Below are positions 48,001-56,941 of a stretch of DNA of 64,000 nt, piece by piece. The notes below the pieces were generated by a model, which saw only the letters and a list, made by a program, of their open reading frames with translations, ran no database searches and was not told the origin of the DNA. The stretch covers positions 68,214,001-68,278,000 of the forward strand of contig NC_072795.1 in assembly GCF_028583425.1 (NCBI RefSeq), given 5' to 3'. Source of the stretch: Eublepharis macularius (lineage: Eukaryota; Chordata; Lepidosauria; Squamata; Eublepharidae). How positions within the stretch are numbered: position 1 is the stretch's first letter; each line of letters starts with the position of its first letter. The translations under genes and the position numbers were made by a program.

Positions 48001-51000
48001 CTAATGTACTACACAGATTTACCATAAAATATGATAATCTAATGCACACCATTTTAACCTCCTTGAAGGAAATGTGGGATATTAATGCAAATAATATTTT
48101 AAACTGTGTTCCGCATTTAACAATGTAAAAACAATTCTATTATTACAATCCCACAAAGACCCTTATTGTTATGGAGCTGACCATCTCCAGAAAATAGAAA
48201 GAAAAAGAGCAACTCCAGTTGTTGCAAACTGGTACTTTTAGAATCCACTGGTTAATGAAATAGTATGGGTTCTCTCATTTTCCAGCAAGACTCCTTATGC
48301 ATGCTCTTTGTAAGAAAAGTTAGATGTAATGCTGTAGTGCATAATAAAGCAAGTTGGAATCTGACTTCCTAAGAATTCATTATTGTTTAAAGAAAGAAAA
48401 GAGACTTTCCAAATAAGCAAACCATTGTTTGGTCACAATTCCAATACTGCAGAATCTCTGCAGTCACAAGGCATGGGAACAGAGAAAGGTATGGTTTCCA
48501 GTTATTGGGGTGTGCACAGCTCTGATAAGGCTGGTGCCCTACTACAAGTGTATATGTCCTTGGAACTTCCAATTGCCATGGCTCACAAATAATAAATTTT
48601 TGTTTCACTCACCCAATAAATTCCAGGAGCAGCGACATGTCAAGTTCTGGGGGGATACGGAACACTGAGCCTACTACTTTGCGGGGTCTTCCCCTGGCAA
48701 CAGCAACTGGCTGTGGCATAGCTAAGAAACAAAAAGAGGGGAAAAATAGAAAGCAAAGATTCTATGTATGAAAACATAAAATAAGTTACATAGCACCATA
48801 ACATAATTCAGGAATGCATAACCCGAGTCACTTTTTAAAGAGGGATGCACTGCTATACTAATGGTAGGAAAGTACTGTTTGTTACAAATTTAACTCAATT
48901 CTCCCTCCCCTTCATTCTTCCCTCTCCACAGCTGCTCATTAACTTTCCAGGGCAAGTGTCCAGGGTCCCTAACAGCTCCCTCGCCTTATAAAGAAGAGAG
49001 TCAGAGTATCTCAGTGTGATAAGAAACCACCTGCCCTCAATGTCTTCCATATCACTCTGGGTTTTTGAACATACGGACTCCTGCTCCTAAGGTCAGAGCA
49101 AGAGCTAAAAGGCCACGATAAGCACCATATACTAGGGGAAAACATCTTCACCCAGCATCTAAAACTCAAAGATTAGGAACAGAGTTCCAAAAAAGGTCCC
49201 ACTATGGGAAAAGCCCTGTATCTTATGGATCTATAGTTGACATATCAAATTTCAGTTACGGGGAAAATGAAAGCAAAGTGAAAAAAGATGCTGGGAGTTC
49301 TCTAAACAGAGTTCCTAGCATGTTTTAAAAATGTGATTACTGGGAACATGTGATTACCAGGCATCCTGACTGTAATGGCACTGCATGAATGGTTTTTAGA
49401 AGATTTCTCCCCTGCAATGTTTCCCCTACCTGAAAGGGTATTCAGAAACAACTACTTGCCTCAGTGGGGAAACTTACAGTATGTGTTGCTACACAGCTGC
49501 TCCCCAGGAGGACCATTTCAGGTCAGGAAAATGGCACTTCACACACATAAGAAGTGCATTTTAAAGAGCCTGGAGTGACAGTTATGGAAATCTCACCGTC
49601 TTGTCTAGTTTGACCTTAAGCAGGGGTGGTTTAGAGGAATTAACCAATACAGCCCTGATCCTGAAGACCTTATCCTCATGACTGAGGCCTTTCTGTTCTA
49701 AAGTGTTTCTATTTTAAAAAGCTCTCATGCTGCTTCAATATGGACTATCAGTTACATTAAATGACTGGATGGAGTTGCTCTAGGAAGTAAAATTAGCTGC
49801 TTTTATTACATATAAACAAAGTCACCAACCAAGACATTTCTCGTATCAGCAATGCTACCTATATATTTCTTTTCTGGACCACAATTCTCATAAAATACTT
49901 TGCACTTTTATAGCACCTTTAATCAAATAATCTTTAAGTTAGTTAACTAAGATTAATAGTGTTCTTGTATGGCAGAGGAATATATTTTTAACCTGAGAAA
50001 CTGTTCAAAAAGATATATTGTCGAAGGCTTAATTCAAAAAAGTTTAATTGGTTGAAGTATTACAGTCAGCTCTATCAATCATCTATTATTCCTCTAACTT
50101 TCACACAAACTACAATATCTAACAGGGACACAAACTACTATTATGCACTGTTCACAAACATATCTGTGGTATCCAACTAAACACAGCCAGTAGTTAGAAT
50201 GTTGAGCTATGTGATCCACTGGTCTGAAACAGCATGGCAATTTGTTTTTAAAGTGTTGCTACTTACCAGGTTTGGGTATTTCTAGACCTCTCTCCCTGTA
50301 GAAATCATGCATTTGCTTTTTCTCCCCTAAAATAAACAAAGTTTGGTTTTGTTCAGTGTAGCAAATACAATATATACGCACATTTAGTAATTTAAAATTT
50401 GAAATCCATACTGGGTTGGATTCAAAGTATAAAAAGTGGGCTCTTGAAACTCTGCACTCAAGGGTCAAGGGACCCCCAAGGAACAGCAGTGAATGCAAAG
50501 TGGGAATCTGCAATTGGGGGAAGGTGGAAATCAGTGAAAACCCGTTCCACTGACATTAAGACTCTTTCCAATGGTGGGAAAAGAGGTCTTGAATTATTCA
50601 TGTTCACTTGCATTTATCAATCACCACTGCCACTGGTGTTTCTCATAGATTTAAGAGAATACTTCAGCTTTATAAGTGTTCAACCACACAACAGTTCAGC
50701 ACTAAACTTGCAATTCACCACTTTGTGCTCTAATATTCTGTCTGGTTTAATCCCACTGGCTTTGATTAAAGTATTCAAACTGTAATTGTGAGCACACTGT
50801 TGTGCAAATGATAGCAATAGAATCTGTTAAATGAATTCAATAAAAACTTGATGGGACAAAATAATAATATAATAACATAATAATAACATTTGATTTATAT
50901 ACCACCCTTCAGGTCAACTTAATGCCTACTCAGATTTCTCCAGAAACTTCCCACAAATTTTCAAGCTTCTCTTTACAACCATAAGGTCAACAAAACTGTT

Positions 51001-54000
51001 TTTTAAAATATGAAATTCAAGATTCTCAAATTGTTGTACTTCATACCATATCACAGAGTTTGTGCTTCTAGAGCAATCTCTCAAAAGAAAATATATATTG
51101 TCTAATCTCAAGAAATGGCAATTAACAGTATTACTGAACACAAGAAGTACCTGTATTATACCTCATGTATTCTCTAGTTAAGCATATCTTTAGTCTAATA
51201 GCAAGAAGCTCAAAGAAGAAAACTTACTTTCCTCCAAGTTGACAACTAATTTATATACTATGTCTTGCAATTGTCGATCCAGTCTATAGTAGGGAAAAAA
51301 TAATTATTGAATGCAGGACTCACGCTGCCGCATTAAATTGGTGAAGTATGGATACAAAATACAAGGCATTAGACATTATTTTCAAACATAACAAATTACC
51401 TAAGTTATCCTGTTCTATCCAACTAGAATATATAAGCCAACTTCTGGAAAGAATGGAGGTACTAGCTAACAGATCATAACTGCAAAACCAACTTCATTAT
51501 CAAGTCTTTAACAACAGTTGATTGATATTAGAGGGAAAAACATGCTAAGGATAACTCTCAAATGGGGGAATTTCAAGGACCATGGAGTAAATCTCTTCCT
51601 GAATCTACCACACATCTTTGTTCTATTATGACAAAGGGAACTGATCATATTTGTGTGGGCTACTAGATTTGTTTTGTGGGAAGAGATGTTTCCTCCCATT
51701 TGGATGGCTTGTTTGAAACTAGCACAAGGGCATTTTAAAAAAAAATCATTGTTCCTTTAGAGGCGAACTAAATAGTAAACCACAACTCAAATACCTTACC
51801 TTATATTATAAAGAGGCTGTGTCTGATGCACTACAATGTTGCATTTTGGACATCTATTACTGTAATAAAAATGTCTTACTATGCAGCTCTTACAGACTGT
51901 TAAAAAAAAGAACAAAGCAGTAGTTACATGTCTATTATGAATTATAACAAAAACACCACAAAGTGTAATATAGGCAGCCTAGAATGCAAAGCAAAACAGA
52001 AAAGTGAAAACTAACGCTGGGTTCAGAGTTATAGTCAATTCTAAAACTATATTCATGATAAAGACAATTCTTATCGACAGTATTCCACAGCCTGCAAGCA
52101 ATGTATTACTCAAAAGCAGCAGCACATCGGATGCCGCATCAGGTTCTGATGCCTTTAAAGACAAACTGCATTCATATGTTTTATTTCTTGAGCCATTAGT
52201 TCTATCTCCTTTTCCACAGTAAATTATTTCTTAGAGACGACAAAGAGAAAAATTTAAGATTGCTCAAATATTTATATTCATGTATTGCTACAATATGGAA
52301 TCTGTATCCTTTAAGTGTTCATTTAATATAGGGTGGACCAAAGAGAATTCAGCTCACAGCTACACACACCAAGGCTGCAGTTCTAAGCATACTTACCAAG
52401 AAGATCCAGTGGAATTTAAATTCATTGTTTGGACAAGGCTGCTGAAAGTTCCAGTAATGTCATTCTGTGGTAGATTTCAGGGACTCCAGGGTTTGAATCT
52501 GGAACTTCATAACTATCGGCTGAAATCCAGCCTAGTGAGCGACCTGCAGGATTTACAGCACAATCCTATGCATGTCTACTTAGAACTAAGTCCTACTTTT
52601 TTCAATAGTGCTTAATCCCAGATCATAAGTTTGCATACTTAGAGATCTCTTCAGGCACAGAAAATAATAATAATGTACAATTAGTAAGAAGTATGAAAGC
52701 TCTGTACTGACCAAACCTAATATAAAGAGGTATTCAGGTCCATAGAGCAGTGTCTACAGCACTTCAGGGTGCAGTCCCCTCCCCCTGGATCAGGGACCAC
52801 ATTCTCAACATGGCCCAGACAATGGGACTGACAGTGTCTGCTGGGGAAGGGGTGCTACTCCCAGAGATTGCAAAGAGAGGCAAAAGAGTGCACCTTCCAT
52901 TAGCTGGATGTACTTTCTCCAAGCCTAGCCAAAAAGAGCAGACTCCTTCCCAGAACTGGGTAGTAGAAGGGAGAAAACTGATGTGCGGTACAGACGAGAG
53001 CACAAGAAAGGGAACACCTGCAGGGACTACAGGCAGGAGGCAAGGGAAAAGCAAACAACTTCACCTCTTACTCACCAGGTGGCCCACAGGAAACACTGTA
53101 AGCGTCAGCAGCCCCAAGTGCCAAGCCTTGCAAAGGCTACCATAGTGGCCATTGCATGATAGCACTGAGCTGAGGAGATACGAGCTCAGCTCATTAACGG
53201 GGGGAGGAACTGCAGAAGCTGACAATCACTGCTTTTTTCAGGTCTGCACTGTGAATTGTGATGGTTAGAGGAAGAGGAGGACCAGATGGTGCTCAAGAGA
53301 AGGGAGGGGAAAGACAGAGACTGGTAGAAAGAGGATACCTATACAGGATGGCTGGCTCATCTCTTGGGTGTGCGTGTTAATTCTTGCCCATCTGCTTGTA
53401 AGTACTGACTTCTCTTGTGGGAGGGTGTCTTACATTCTAAGTCATTTTCCTTTTGAGTAAATACAGTAGATTGTCTTGATGCTGATCAAGCTATTAAAGT
53501 GATCATGATATACTCAAAATTTAATTTTTCCATGACTATGAAATTGTTTCTTTTGAACAAGAAAGCAATCCTATACTTACAGGTATGAAGACACTCTGTG
53601 ATAGTTGTTGCATCTATGAAATACCCCTTGCAGATGGAACACATTATATATGGTGTCAGCTCAGAGAGGTTAATCATACGCTGCAAGTGAACAAGATGTT
53701 TGTTTTAGAATTTTAAAAAGATCTGCTAGCTATTTACACAAAATATGTTTAGAAATGCTTAAACATTGCAGTTATACATAGGTCCTCTTTCCCTTTAAGA
53801 ATCTTTAGTTACAAGAACAGAACTTTTAAAAAAAACTATAAATGTAAGCACAAAGCACTGCTGTCTCTATCTTCCTTACAGGAGTATATATGCACAGTTT
53901 GCAGGGAAATAGTCTCCAGATGCAACATTTATGCATTACAGGAAGTACTGCTCTAGAAATGGCACATCTCTAGTTTACAAGGCATTATCAATAGAGGCAC

Positions 54001-56742
54001 CCTGTACATTTGAAGCATAGTCACAGAGTCCATACCACTTGCTCCACTTACAATGGCTTCCAATTTGTTTCTGGGCCCAATTCAAGATGCTACTATAGCC
54101 CTTTAAAGCCATATATGCCTTGGGGCCAGAAAGAACCTACCTCATCACTACGGTCATCTTCGGAGGCCCTGTCTCTGCCATCTGAGGTTAGCTGAGTGTC
54201 AATCCTGAAATGGGCTTTTCAGTCATTGCATTGAAATTATGGAATTCTCTGTTAATGGAGATTTATTTGTTCCCTTCTATCAGTGTAATCTGCCAGTAGG
54301 CGAAGACTTTCCAGTTCTGTTTGACTCTCCTTCCCATGTAAGTGCCTGTGTTTTTAAAGAATTGTTTTATATGTGGTTTATTATTATTGTTATTAATGTC
54401 ATTTATAGTCCCCTTGTCTCACTGAGACTCAAGGCAGATTACATACTGTGAGATCAGTACAATCAGTAGCAAGGACAAGGGTAGGCATTTCCATACAGTG
54501 TCAAGGACATTTCCATAAACAATGTCATAGAGTAGATGAATACAAGTTTATAGAGACATAGCATTAGCAAGGATCCAATACAGGGTTGAAGGATTGCTGA
54601 AACAGAACATAATCAGTTCTAGGATTGACATTAGACAACATGAAGCACAAGCAGTATATACAAGTTCCTATTCAAATGAACAGATAATATGTAAGGCAAC
54701 ATAATGGTGGAGCACATGGTTCCCAACTCATTGGCGAAACATCCGAGACCTCCTCCCTACAATACCGCCCTCCTATTAGTGAAACATCCAAGACCCCCTC
54801 CCTACAATACCACCCTCCTATCTGAGTAAAAAGGCCTTTTTGAATAATTCAGTTTTGCATTGTTTGCGGAAAGCCAAGAGCATGGGAGCTCTCCTGACCT
54901 CCTCAGGCAGGTTCCATAGGGTAGGGGCCACCACAGAGAAGGCCTGTGTATGGGCTGCAGTTGATTTTGCCCATGTGCAGGCTGGCACCTGCCAGAGACT
55001 CTGTTCAGATGAGCGAAGCTGCTGTGGAGGGACATAGGGAGGGAGGTGGTCCTGTAGGGATGTCGGACCAAGGCCATGAAGAGCTTTGTATGTAATAACC
55101 AGTACCTTGAATTGAGTACGGTAGCTGATAGGTAGCCAATGGAGTGACTGTAGGATGGGAGTGATGTTCATGCTCCTGCTCGCTCCTGATAACAGTCGAG
55201 CTGCAGCATTTTGCACCAATTGGAGCCTCCTAGTTAACTTAGATGGGAGATCACTATATAGTGCATTACAATAGTCAAGTTTTGATGTTATCATAGCATG
55301 GATCCAGATGGCCAAGTTGGCTGTGTCAAGATAAGAAACCATCTTCCAGGCTAGAGCGAGATTGTAGAAAGCATTTTTTGCAGCTGCCTTAACTTGTTTT
55401 TCTAGTAGTAGCATTGGATCCAGCATAACCCCTAGGCTCTTAACCGAGTCAGCTAGGGTCAAACAAACTCCATCAAAAGTTGGGAGTACAATGTTTTTTA
55501 GGATATCTGACTTCCCAACAAGCATCACTTCCGTCTTGTCTTGGTTTAATTTCAATTTGTTATTTTTCAGCCATTTCACCACGGCTGTCAGGCAGCAATC
55601 TAAGATTTCTACTGCATCCTGTGGGGACCTGGATAGCGAGATATAGAGTTGGGTGTCGTCCGCATATTGATGACACCCAATTCCATAGCTGTGAATGAGT
55701 TCTCCTAAAGGTTTTAAGTAGAGGTTGAATAACATGGGAGATAGGATTGCGCCCTGCGGAACCCCACAAGATAGTTCCCATTCTGGAGATAGCTGATCCC
55801 CGACGGCAACCCTTTGAGTTCGTTCATGAGAAATGATTTAAACCAGTCCAGGGCACATCTTTTGATGCCCACTTGTTTCTAGGTGTCTCAACAAGATGGC
55901 ATGGTCTACTGTGTCAAAAGCTGCAGACAGATCCAGGAGGAGCAATAAGGAGGCATGGCCTTGGTCTATATTCAGACAGATTATCCACTAACGCTACTAA
56001 TGCTGTCTCTGTCCCATGAATAAATCCAGACTGGAAAGGGTCTCTAGAGTGCTAGAGTTTTCCAGGAAGACCTGGAGTTGGTCAGCTCCTGCTCTCTCAA
56101 TCACGTTGCCCAGAAAGGGCAGATTAGAGACTGGGCGATAATTGGTCATATCAGTTTACACACACACACTTTAAATTTTGTTACGATGTTTTGACTTGAG
56201 TGTTCACTGCCTTGAAGATCTCGAGTTGGGGGGGAAAGACGGCATAAAAAAGCGACAGCAACTTGCCCATGGGGATTCATTTCTAAGTAGGGAGTCAAAC
56301 TTGTGTTCTCTGACCTATACCCAAGCCCAACTTTCTAGATGCTACCCGACAGTGGCTATATTTAGCGCAAGGCATGTCAGGCAGGACTACTTCACGGAGC
56401 GCCCTCACATCCCCGAGCCTTCCTCCAGACACCCTGTACGGAAAGCGGTGGGCTGTGTGTTACCTCATTTTCATCGTCCGAGTCCATTGCTCCCTCCTCC
56501 ATCCCAAATCTTCTAAAGGGGTCCCGAGACTCCCTTTCTAGAGCCTCTTCTTCTATCTCTTCTTCCTCCTCCTCCTCCTCCTCCTCCATCTCTTCATTTC
56601 CGTCTCCACTGGATTCCGAGCGGCTTCCACTCGCGAAGCGGGCGCCCGCCCCGGAGCAACCTGGCGCTTCCGGGAGCTCTTCTTCGTTTTCTTCTTCCTC
56701 CTCCTGCAGACCCTCCCGCGTGAATCCCTCACCCATTTCCAT
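24001..56742 (-). CDS. PCGF6: PCGF6, Polycomb group RING finger 6 (whole gene, 10 coding exons)
   Basis: PCGF6 (MBLR) is the RING subunit that pairs with RING1A/B in the nuclear non-canonical PRC1.6 complex, which ubiquitinates H2A and silences germline genes. Ten exons with GT-AG borders, lengths 279, 100, 97, 56, 60, 109, 28, 99, 87 and 57 bases, sum to 972: 323 codons plus stop, with phases agreeing at every junction. Layout: acidic Glu-rich N-terminus (residues 1-93), C3HC4 RING with C107, C110, C123, H125, C128, C131, C142 and C145, a linker, and a C-terminal ubiquitin-like RAWUL domain (about 230-318). Exon 7 is a 28-base microexon. The C-terminus ends ILSRDSAL, unlike the SPLKIT I recall in human. 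Human PCGF6 is 350 residues; the shortfall is in the N-terminus. INA and TAF5 flank it as in mammals. Confidence 0.96.
24350..24608 (+). repeat. tRNA-derived squamate SINE
   Basis: A-box-like tggtgtagtggttaagagtg and B-box-like ggtttgattccccactcc, then the body with cttgggtcagtcacagcac and ctcacctcacagggtgtt, a tail ending gggcagtatataaatcaaat, and a (TAT)n run. Confidence 0.9.
25025..25205 (+). repeat. CR1-type 3' end
   Basis: Ends ctggtctgatccagcagggt followed by tctttttatgtc, the reptile CR1 3' signature. 5'-truncated. Confidence 0.8.
25920..26006 (-). CDS. PCGF6: PCGF6 coding exon 9
   Basis: 87 bases, in phase. Encodes [19 protein letters not shown] then [15 protein letters not shown] core. 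Acceptor tttctag, donor gtaagt. Confidence 0.95.
26007..27765 (-). other. PCGF6: PCGF6 intron 8, part before the DIRS element
   Basis: AT-rich. Short open frames have no recognisable domain, and I see no repeat. Confidence 0.6.
27865..28585 (-). mobile_element. 721-bp foldback element with 56-bp inverted arms, 18-bp TSD
   Basis: Lies in the left repeat of DIRS copy 2 between two copies of ccagtcagtccatttctg (27847-27864 and 28586-28603). Inverted arms 27900-27955 and 28532-28587 differ at about three positions; each starts ggctagcc and ends aaaactatttgc. The left arm starts exactly 35 bases inside the element end. Read on the minus strand the interior has tatgaagaagtgatatacga, resembling the tail of Penelope copy 1. 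No coding region. I infer a non-autonomous Penelope relative. Confidence 0.7.
28770..28868. repeat. DIRS copy 2 internal complementary region
   Basis: Contains cagaagacctcaatgaacag and, after a short spacer, cattgttggccttttgtaca. These complement the left and right outer ends of the element. Confidence 0.75.
28900..29215 (-). pseudogene. DIRS copy 2 tyrosine recombinase region
   Basis: Contains [16 protein letters not shown] and [18 protein letters not shown], paralogous to the recombinase in copy 1. Part of the fossil element. Confidence 0.75.
29950..30273 (-). pseudogene. DIRS copy 2 RNase H region
   Basis: Contains [21 protein letters not shown] and [15 protein letters not shown], the order found in DIRS RNase H domains. 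Part of the fossil element. Confidence 0.7.
31414..31624. mobile_element. Foldback insertion 2 of the GGACTC-tail family
   Basis: Starts catagatccagag and ends ctggactctttact, like the copy at 2155-2332. The inverted arms meet around 31540. The right arm lacks the terminal 45 bases of the left, the same offset as insertion 1. The complement of the left arm reads ctgataaagagagctgtag, close to a hammerhead core. No convincing target duplication is seen. Confidence 0.72.
31740..31780 (-). ncRNA. Hammerhead-ribozyme-like motif, Penelope copy 2 3' end
   Basis: On the minus strand: CCT, then CTGAAGA, a stem II hairpin tgccagccacagctgctggc, then GAAAC-GTC, then AGG pairing with CCT. This fits CUGANGA / GAAA with a tiny stem III, as reported for Penelope-like elements. 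Cleavage would fall after the GTC. Confidence 0.6.
31853..32491 (-). pseudogene. Penelope copy 2 GIY-YIG endonuclease part
   Basis: The [20 protein letters not shown] core with [12 protein letters not shown] downstream, a clear GIY-YIG fold with a Cys pair before the YIG half. The C-terminal tail is Pro/Lys-rich. Confidence 0.88.
32440..32922 (-). pseudogene. Penelope copy 2 reverse transcriptase palm-thumb part
   Basis: Carries [11 protein letters not shown], equivalent to the catalytic YVDDTF box of Penelope enzymes, then [19 protein letters not shown] and [11 protein letters not shown]. Confidence 0.85.
32961..33704 (-). pseudogene. Penelope copy 2 reverse transcriptase fingers-palm part
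   Basis: Motifs in order: [81 protein letters not shown]. Typical of Penelope-like reverse transcriptases. Confidence 0.88.
33702..33745 (+). ncRNA. Hammerhead-like motif, inverted 5' arm of Penelope copy 2
   Basis: CTGAAGA at 33707-33713, the same stem II hairpin, then GAAGC-GTC where the other end has GAAAC-GTC, and the closing CCT/AGG pair. It is the inverted twin of 31740-31780. Confidence 0.5.
34078..34268 (+). repeat. tRNA-derived SINE, diverged
   Basis: Contains gacacatgttcaaatctctt (B-box-like), gtgtgaccttgggcctaac and aagccgctttgggtccctac, ending in taagtaagtaaa. It abuts the right end of DIRS copy 2. Confidence 0.78.
34270..37570 (-). other. PCGF6: PCGF6 intron 8, central part
   Basis: Mostly AT-rich with no coding signal, apart from the GC-rich block listed separately at 36480-37080. 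Poly-C tracts lie near 35290 and 35352. Confidence 0.55.
36480..37080. repeat. Unclassified GC-rich repeat-like block
   Basis: A sharp GC-rich island in an AT-rich intron with overlapping open frames in several registers but no protein domain. It holds ggactaaaaagagggctctg and, ~30 bases on, an aataaa, which would suit an old solo LTR. I find no matching flanks, so the family is unknown. Confidence 0.3.
37575..37720 (-). repeat. SINE or LINE 3' tail, antisense
   Basis: Contains taacccgccctccccacaag and tgggctcaggacggggt, the complement of a common squamate tail (gggagggcgggttaaa). Confidence 0.6.
38822..39040 (-). repeat. tRNA-derived SINE, antisense
   Basis: The complement reads gtagcacagtagttaagtgg, then gtttgaattccactaatgc, then gttgggtaagccactccact: tRNA-like head and body. 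It lies 75 bases from PCGF6 exon 8. Confidence 0.75.
39115..39213 (-). CDS. PCGF6: PCGF6 coding exon 8
   Basis: 99 bases encoding [20 protein letters not shown] then [13 protein letters not shown], the first half of the RAWUL domain. Acceptor ctatag, donor gtatga. Confidence 0.96.
40204..40347. mobile_element. MITE copy 1
   Basis: Terminal inverted repeat of ~28 bases: tgattccacacacgttggat on the left and its near-complement atccaacgtgtgcggaatca on the right. No coding capacity. The superfamily cannot be fixed without the target-site length. Confidence 0.8.
40442..40574. mobile_element. MITE copy 2 (duplicated with its flank)
   Basis: Same ends as copy 1 (tgattccgcacacgttggat). Because the outside sequence is duplicated too, it arose by segmental duplication rather than a second transposition. 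Confidence 0.8.
41853..41890 (+). ncRNA. Isolated hammerhead-like remnant
   Basis: Six bases ctacac, then CTGATGA (41859-41865), a short actcgtcgag hairpin, then GTC (41880-41882) and ttgtgtag. The ctacac and gtgtag strands pair perfectly as stem I. The GAAA box is degenerate (gaggc), so it is unlikely to cleave. No protein-coding partner lies nearby. Confidence 0.45.
42060..43150 (+). mobile_element. Old L2/L3-type LINE fragment
   Basis: A decayed reverse transcriptase region: [20 protein letters not shown], then [20 protein letters not shown] (a degraded YADD box), then [20 protein letters not shown]. Sense strand is opposite to PCGF6. Confidence 0.8.
44410..44437 (-). CDS. PCGF6: PCGF6 coding exon 7, 28-base microexon
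   Basis: Acceptor tttcag, then a gctaatgatctctcaggg core, ending ttttaag before donor gtgtga. One base completes Gly and the rest encodes ANDLSGNFK, aligning with ANEGTGHFK recalled in human PCGF6. Its length and phase are exactly what exons 6 and 8 require. Confidence 0.9.
45228..45295. repeat. Palindromic AGTCAATGGGC-family remnant
   Basis: ccactgaagtcaatgggctt followed by aactttgcttaggattaca. Related copies are near 41265, 52375, 52555, 57565 and 59075. Confidence 0.6.
45409..45546. mobile_element. Foldback insertion 3 of the GGACTC-tail family, 17-bp TSD
   Basis: Flanks atcttagtttaggctgt (45392-45408) and atcttagttcagactgt (45547-45563) agree at 15 of 17. The left arm is antisense (ccagtagcactgaagagacc) and the right arm sense (ttggtctctaaggcgctact). 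The right arm lacks the last ~26 bases of the family end. Confidence 0.75.
47890..48095 (+). repeat. Old tRNA-derived SINE
   Basis: gctggcataatggataaagt (A-box-like), ctcaaatctccacttggtta (B-box-like), then a body and a cttgaaggaaatgtgggata tail. Confidence 0.65.
48613..48721 (-). CDS. PCGF6: PCGF6 coding exon 6
   Basis: 109 bases. Encodes [18 protein letters not shown], then [17 protein letters not shown]. The [16 protein letters not shown] block links to the RAWUL domain and is near-identical to the human sequence I recall. Donor gtgagt. Confidence 0.96.
48722..50266 (-). other. PCGF6: PCGF6 intron 5
   Basis: No gene. Contains a 20-base Penelope end (50013-50032) with its own target duplication. 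Confidence 0.8.
50013..50032 (-). mobile_element. 20-base Penelope 3' end insertion
   Basis: atatattgtcgaaggctt matches the extreme 3' end of Penelope copy 2 (31654-31672). Flanks ttcaaaaag (50004-50012) and ttcaaaaaag (50033-50042) form the target duplication, so this is an extremely 5'-truncated copy. Confidence 0.65.
50267..50326 (-). CDS. PCGF6: PCGF6 coding exon 5
   Basis: 60 bases, [19 protein letters not shown] with split codons at both ends. Acceptor ttttag, donor gtaagt. Confidence 0.95.
50862..50935 (-). repeat. SINE 3' tail, antisense
   Basis: taccacccttcaggtcaact and aatgcctactcaga are the complement of the SINE tail at 24540-24600, with an ATA-rich end. Confidence 0.65.
51228..51283 (-). 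CDS. PCGF6: PCGF6 coding exon 4
   Basis: 56 bases, encoding [18 protein letters not shown], the helix after the RING. Acceptor ctatag, donor gtaagt. Confidence 0.95.
51800..51896 (-). CDS. PCGF6: PCGF6 coding exon 3
   Basis: 97 bases: [18 protein letters not shown] then [13 protein letters not shown]. It supplies the second half of the RING zinc ligands. Acceptor taacag, donor gtaagg. Confidence 0.96.
52375..52620. repeat. Two degraded copies of the palindromic AATCCTAAG family
   Basis: cagttctaagcatacttacc at about 52379 and cacaatcctatgcatgtcta at about 52559 with tagaactaagtcctac. Both are arms of a widespread squamate palindromic repeat. Confidence 0.5.
52740..53480. other. GC-richer intronic block, unclassified
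   Basis: Inside PCGF6 intron 2. A 131-codon open frame (52750-53145) and its antisense frame show no domain. Probably an unclassified repeat. Confidence 0.3.
53581..53680 (-). CDS. PCGF6: PCGF6 coding exon 2
   Basis: 100 bases: [20 protein letters not shown], then [13 protein letters not shown] plus a split Phe. It supplies the first four RING ligands. Acceptor ttgcag, donor gtaagt. Confidence 0.96.
54010..54380 (+). mobile_element. Old L2/L3-type LINE 3' fragment
   Basis: tggcttccaatttgtttctg and ggcccaattcaagatgct parallel 42970-43010 of the other old copy. It ends where LINE copy A begins, so copy A inserted next to or into it. Confidence 0.65.
54385..56160 (-). mobile_element. L2-type LINE copy A, 5'-truncated
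   Basis: A 305-codon open stretch (54818-55735) encodes the reverse transcriptase palm and thumb: [16 protein letters not shown], then [19 protein letters not shown] and [13 protein letters not shown]. Upstream coding to 56158 is shifted in places. The 3' tail (54385-54817) has the gactcaaggcagattacata signature. Closely similar to copy B. Confidence 0.88.
56464..56742 (-). CDS. PCGF6: PCGF6 coding exon 1
   Basis: 279 bases, 93 codons. The ATG at 56740-56742 (MEMGEGF) is preferred; a longer open frame reaches 56823 but crosses the promoter-like NRF1 site. The exon has a long Glu run from GGA/GAG repeats and ends MDSDDENE before donor gtaaca. The acidic tract matches the acidic N-terminus of mammalian PCGF6. 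Confidence 0.88.
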
Positions 56743-56791
56743 GCCTCCTGAAAGCTTCCCTCTAACAACGTAAACTTGATCACGGATACGA

Positions 56792-56803
56792 TGCGCATGC
56801 GCA
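56792..56803. promoter_or_regulatory. NRF1 binding site in the PCGF6 promoter
   Basis: A perfect palindromic TGCGCATGCGCA, the NRF1 consensus, 50 bases upstream of the PCGF6 ATG in a CpG-rich stretch. Confidence 0.8.
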
Positions 56804-56916
56804 AAGCCTGTTGCCGCGCGCAAGCTCCTAATATACCTTCCTTAAAAAAAAAATCTATTCTCTCTAAGTATTCTGGGAAAATGAGTTTTTTGGGTTATGG
56901 GACAATGTGAGCATTA

Positions 56917-56941
56917 CTAACACGGCTAACTCCTCTGGATC
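56917..56941 (+). mobile_element. 25-base 3' end insertion of the GGACTC-tail family
   Basis: ctaacacggctaactcctct plus ggatc, bracketed by tgtgagcatta at 56906-56916 and 56942-56952. The perfect 11-bp duplication shows a real, extremely truncated insertion and fixes the family terminus. Confidence 0.75.

Larger units (their letters stand above)
44438..48612 (-). other. PCGF6: PCGF6 intron 6
   Basis: Holds a possible L2-like remnant (44560-45000, weak), foldback insertion 3, a palindromic repeat copy near 45230 and a SINE at 47890. No other gene is seen. Confidence 0.8.
53681..56463 (-). other. PCGF6: PCGF6 intron 1
   Basis: Contains an old plus-strand L2-type fragment (54010-54380) and the younger minus-strand LINE copy A (54385-56160). 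The LINE ends ~300 bases from exon 1. Confidence 0.85.

Noticed and set aside
52750-53145. 131-codon frame inside PCGF6 intron 2 as an alternative exon
   Set aside because: It shows no similarity to PCGF6 and breaks the phase between exons 1 and 2. The antisense strand is equally open.
56743-56823. 27-codon N-terminal extension of PCGF6
   Set aside because: The frame is open but includes the NRF1 motif region and does not resemble PCGF6. The internal ATG at 56742 is a better start.
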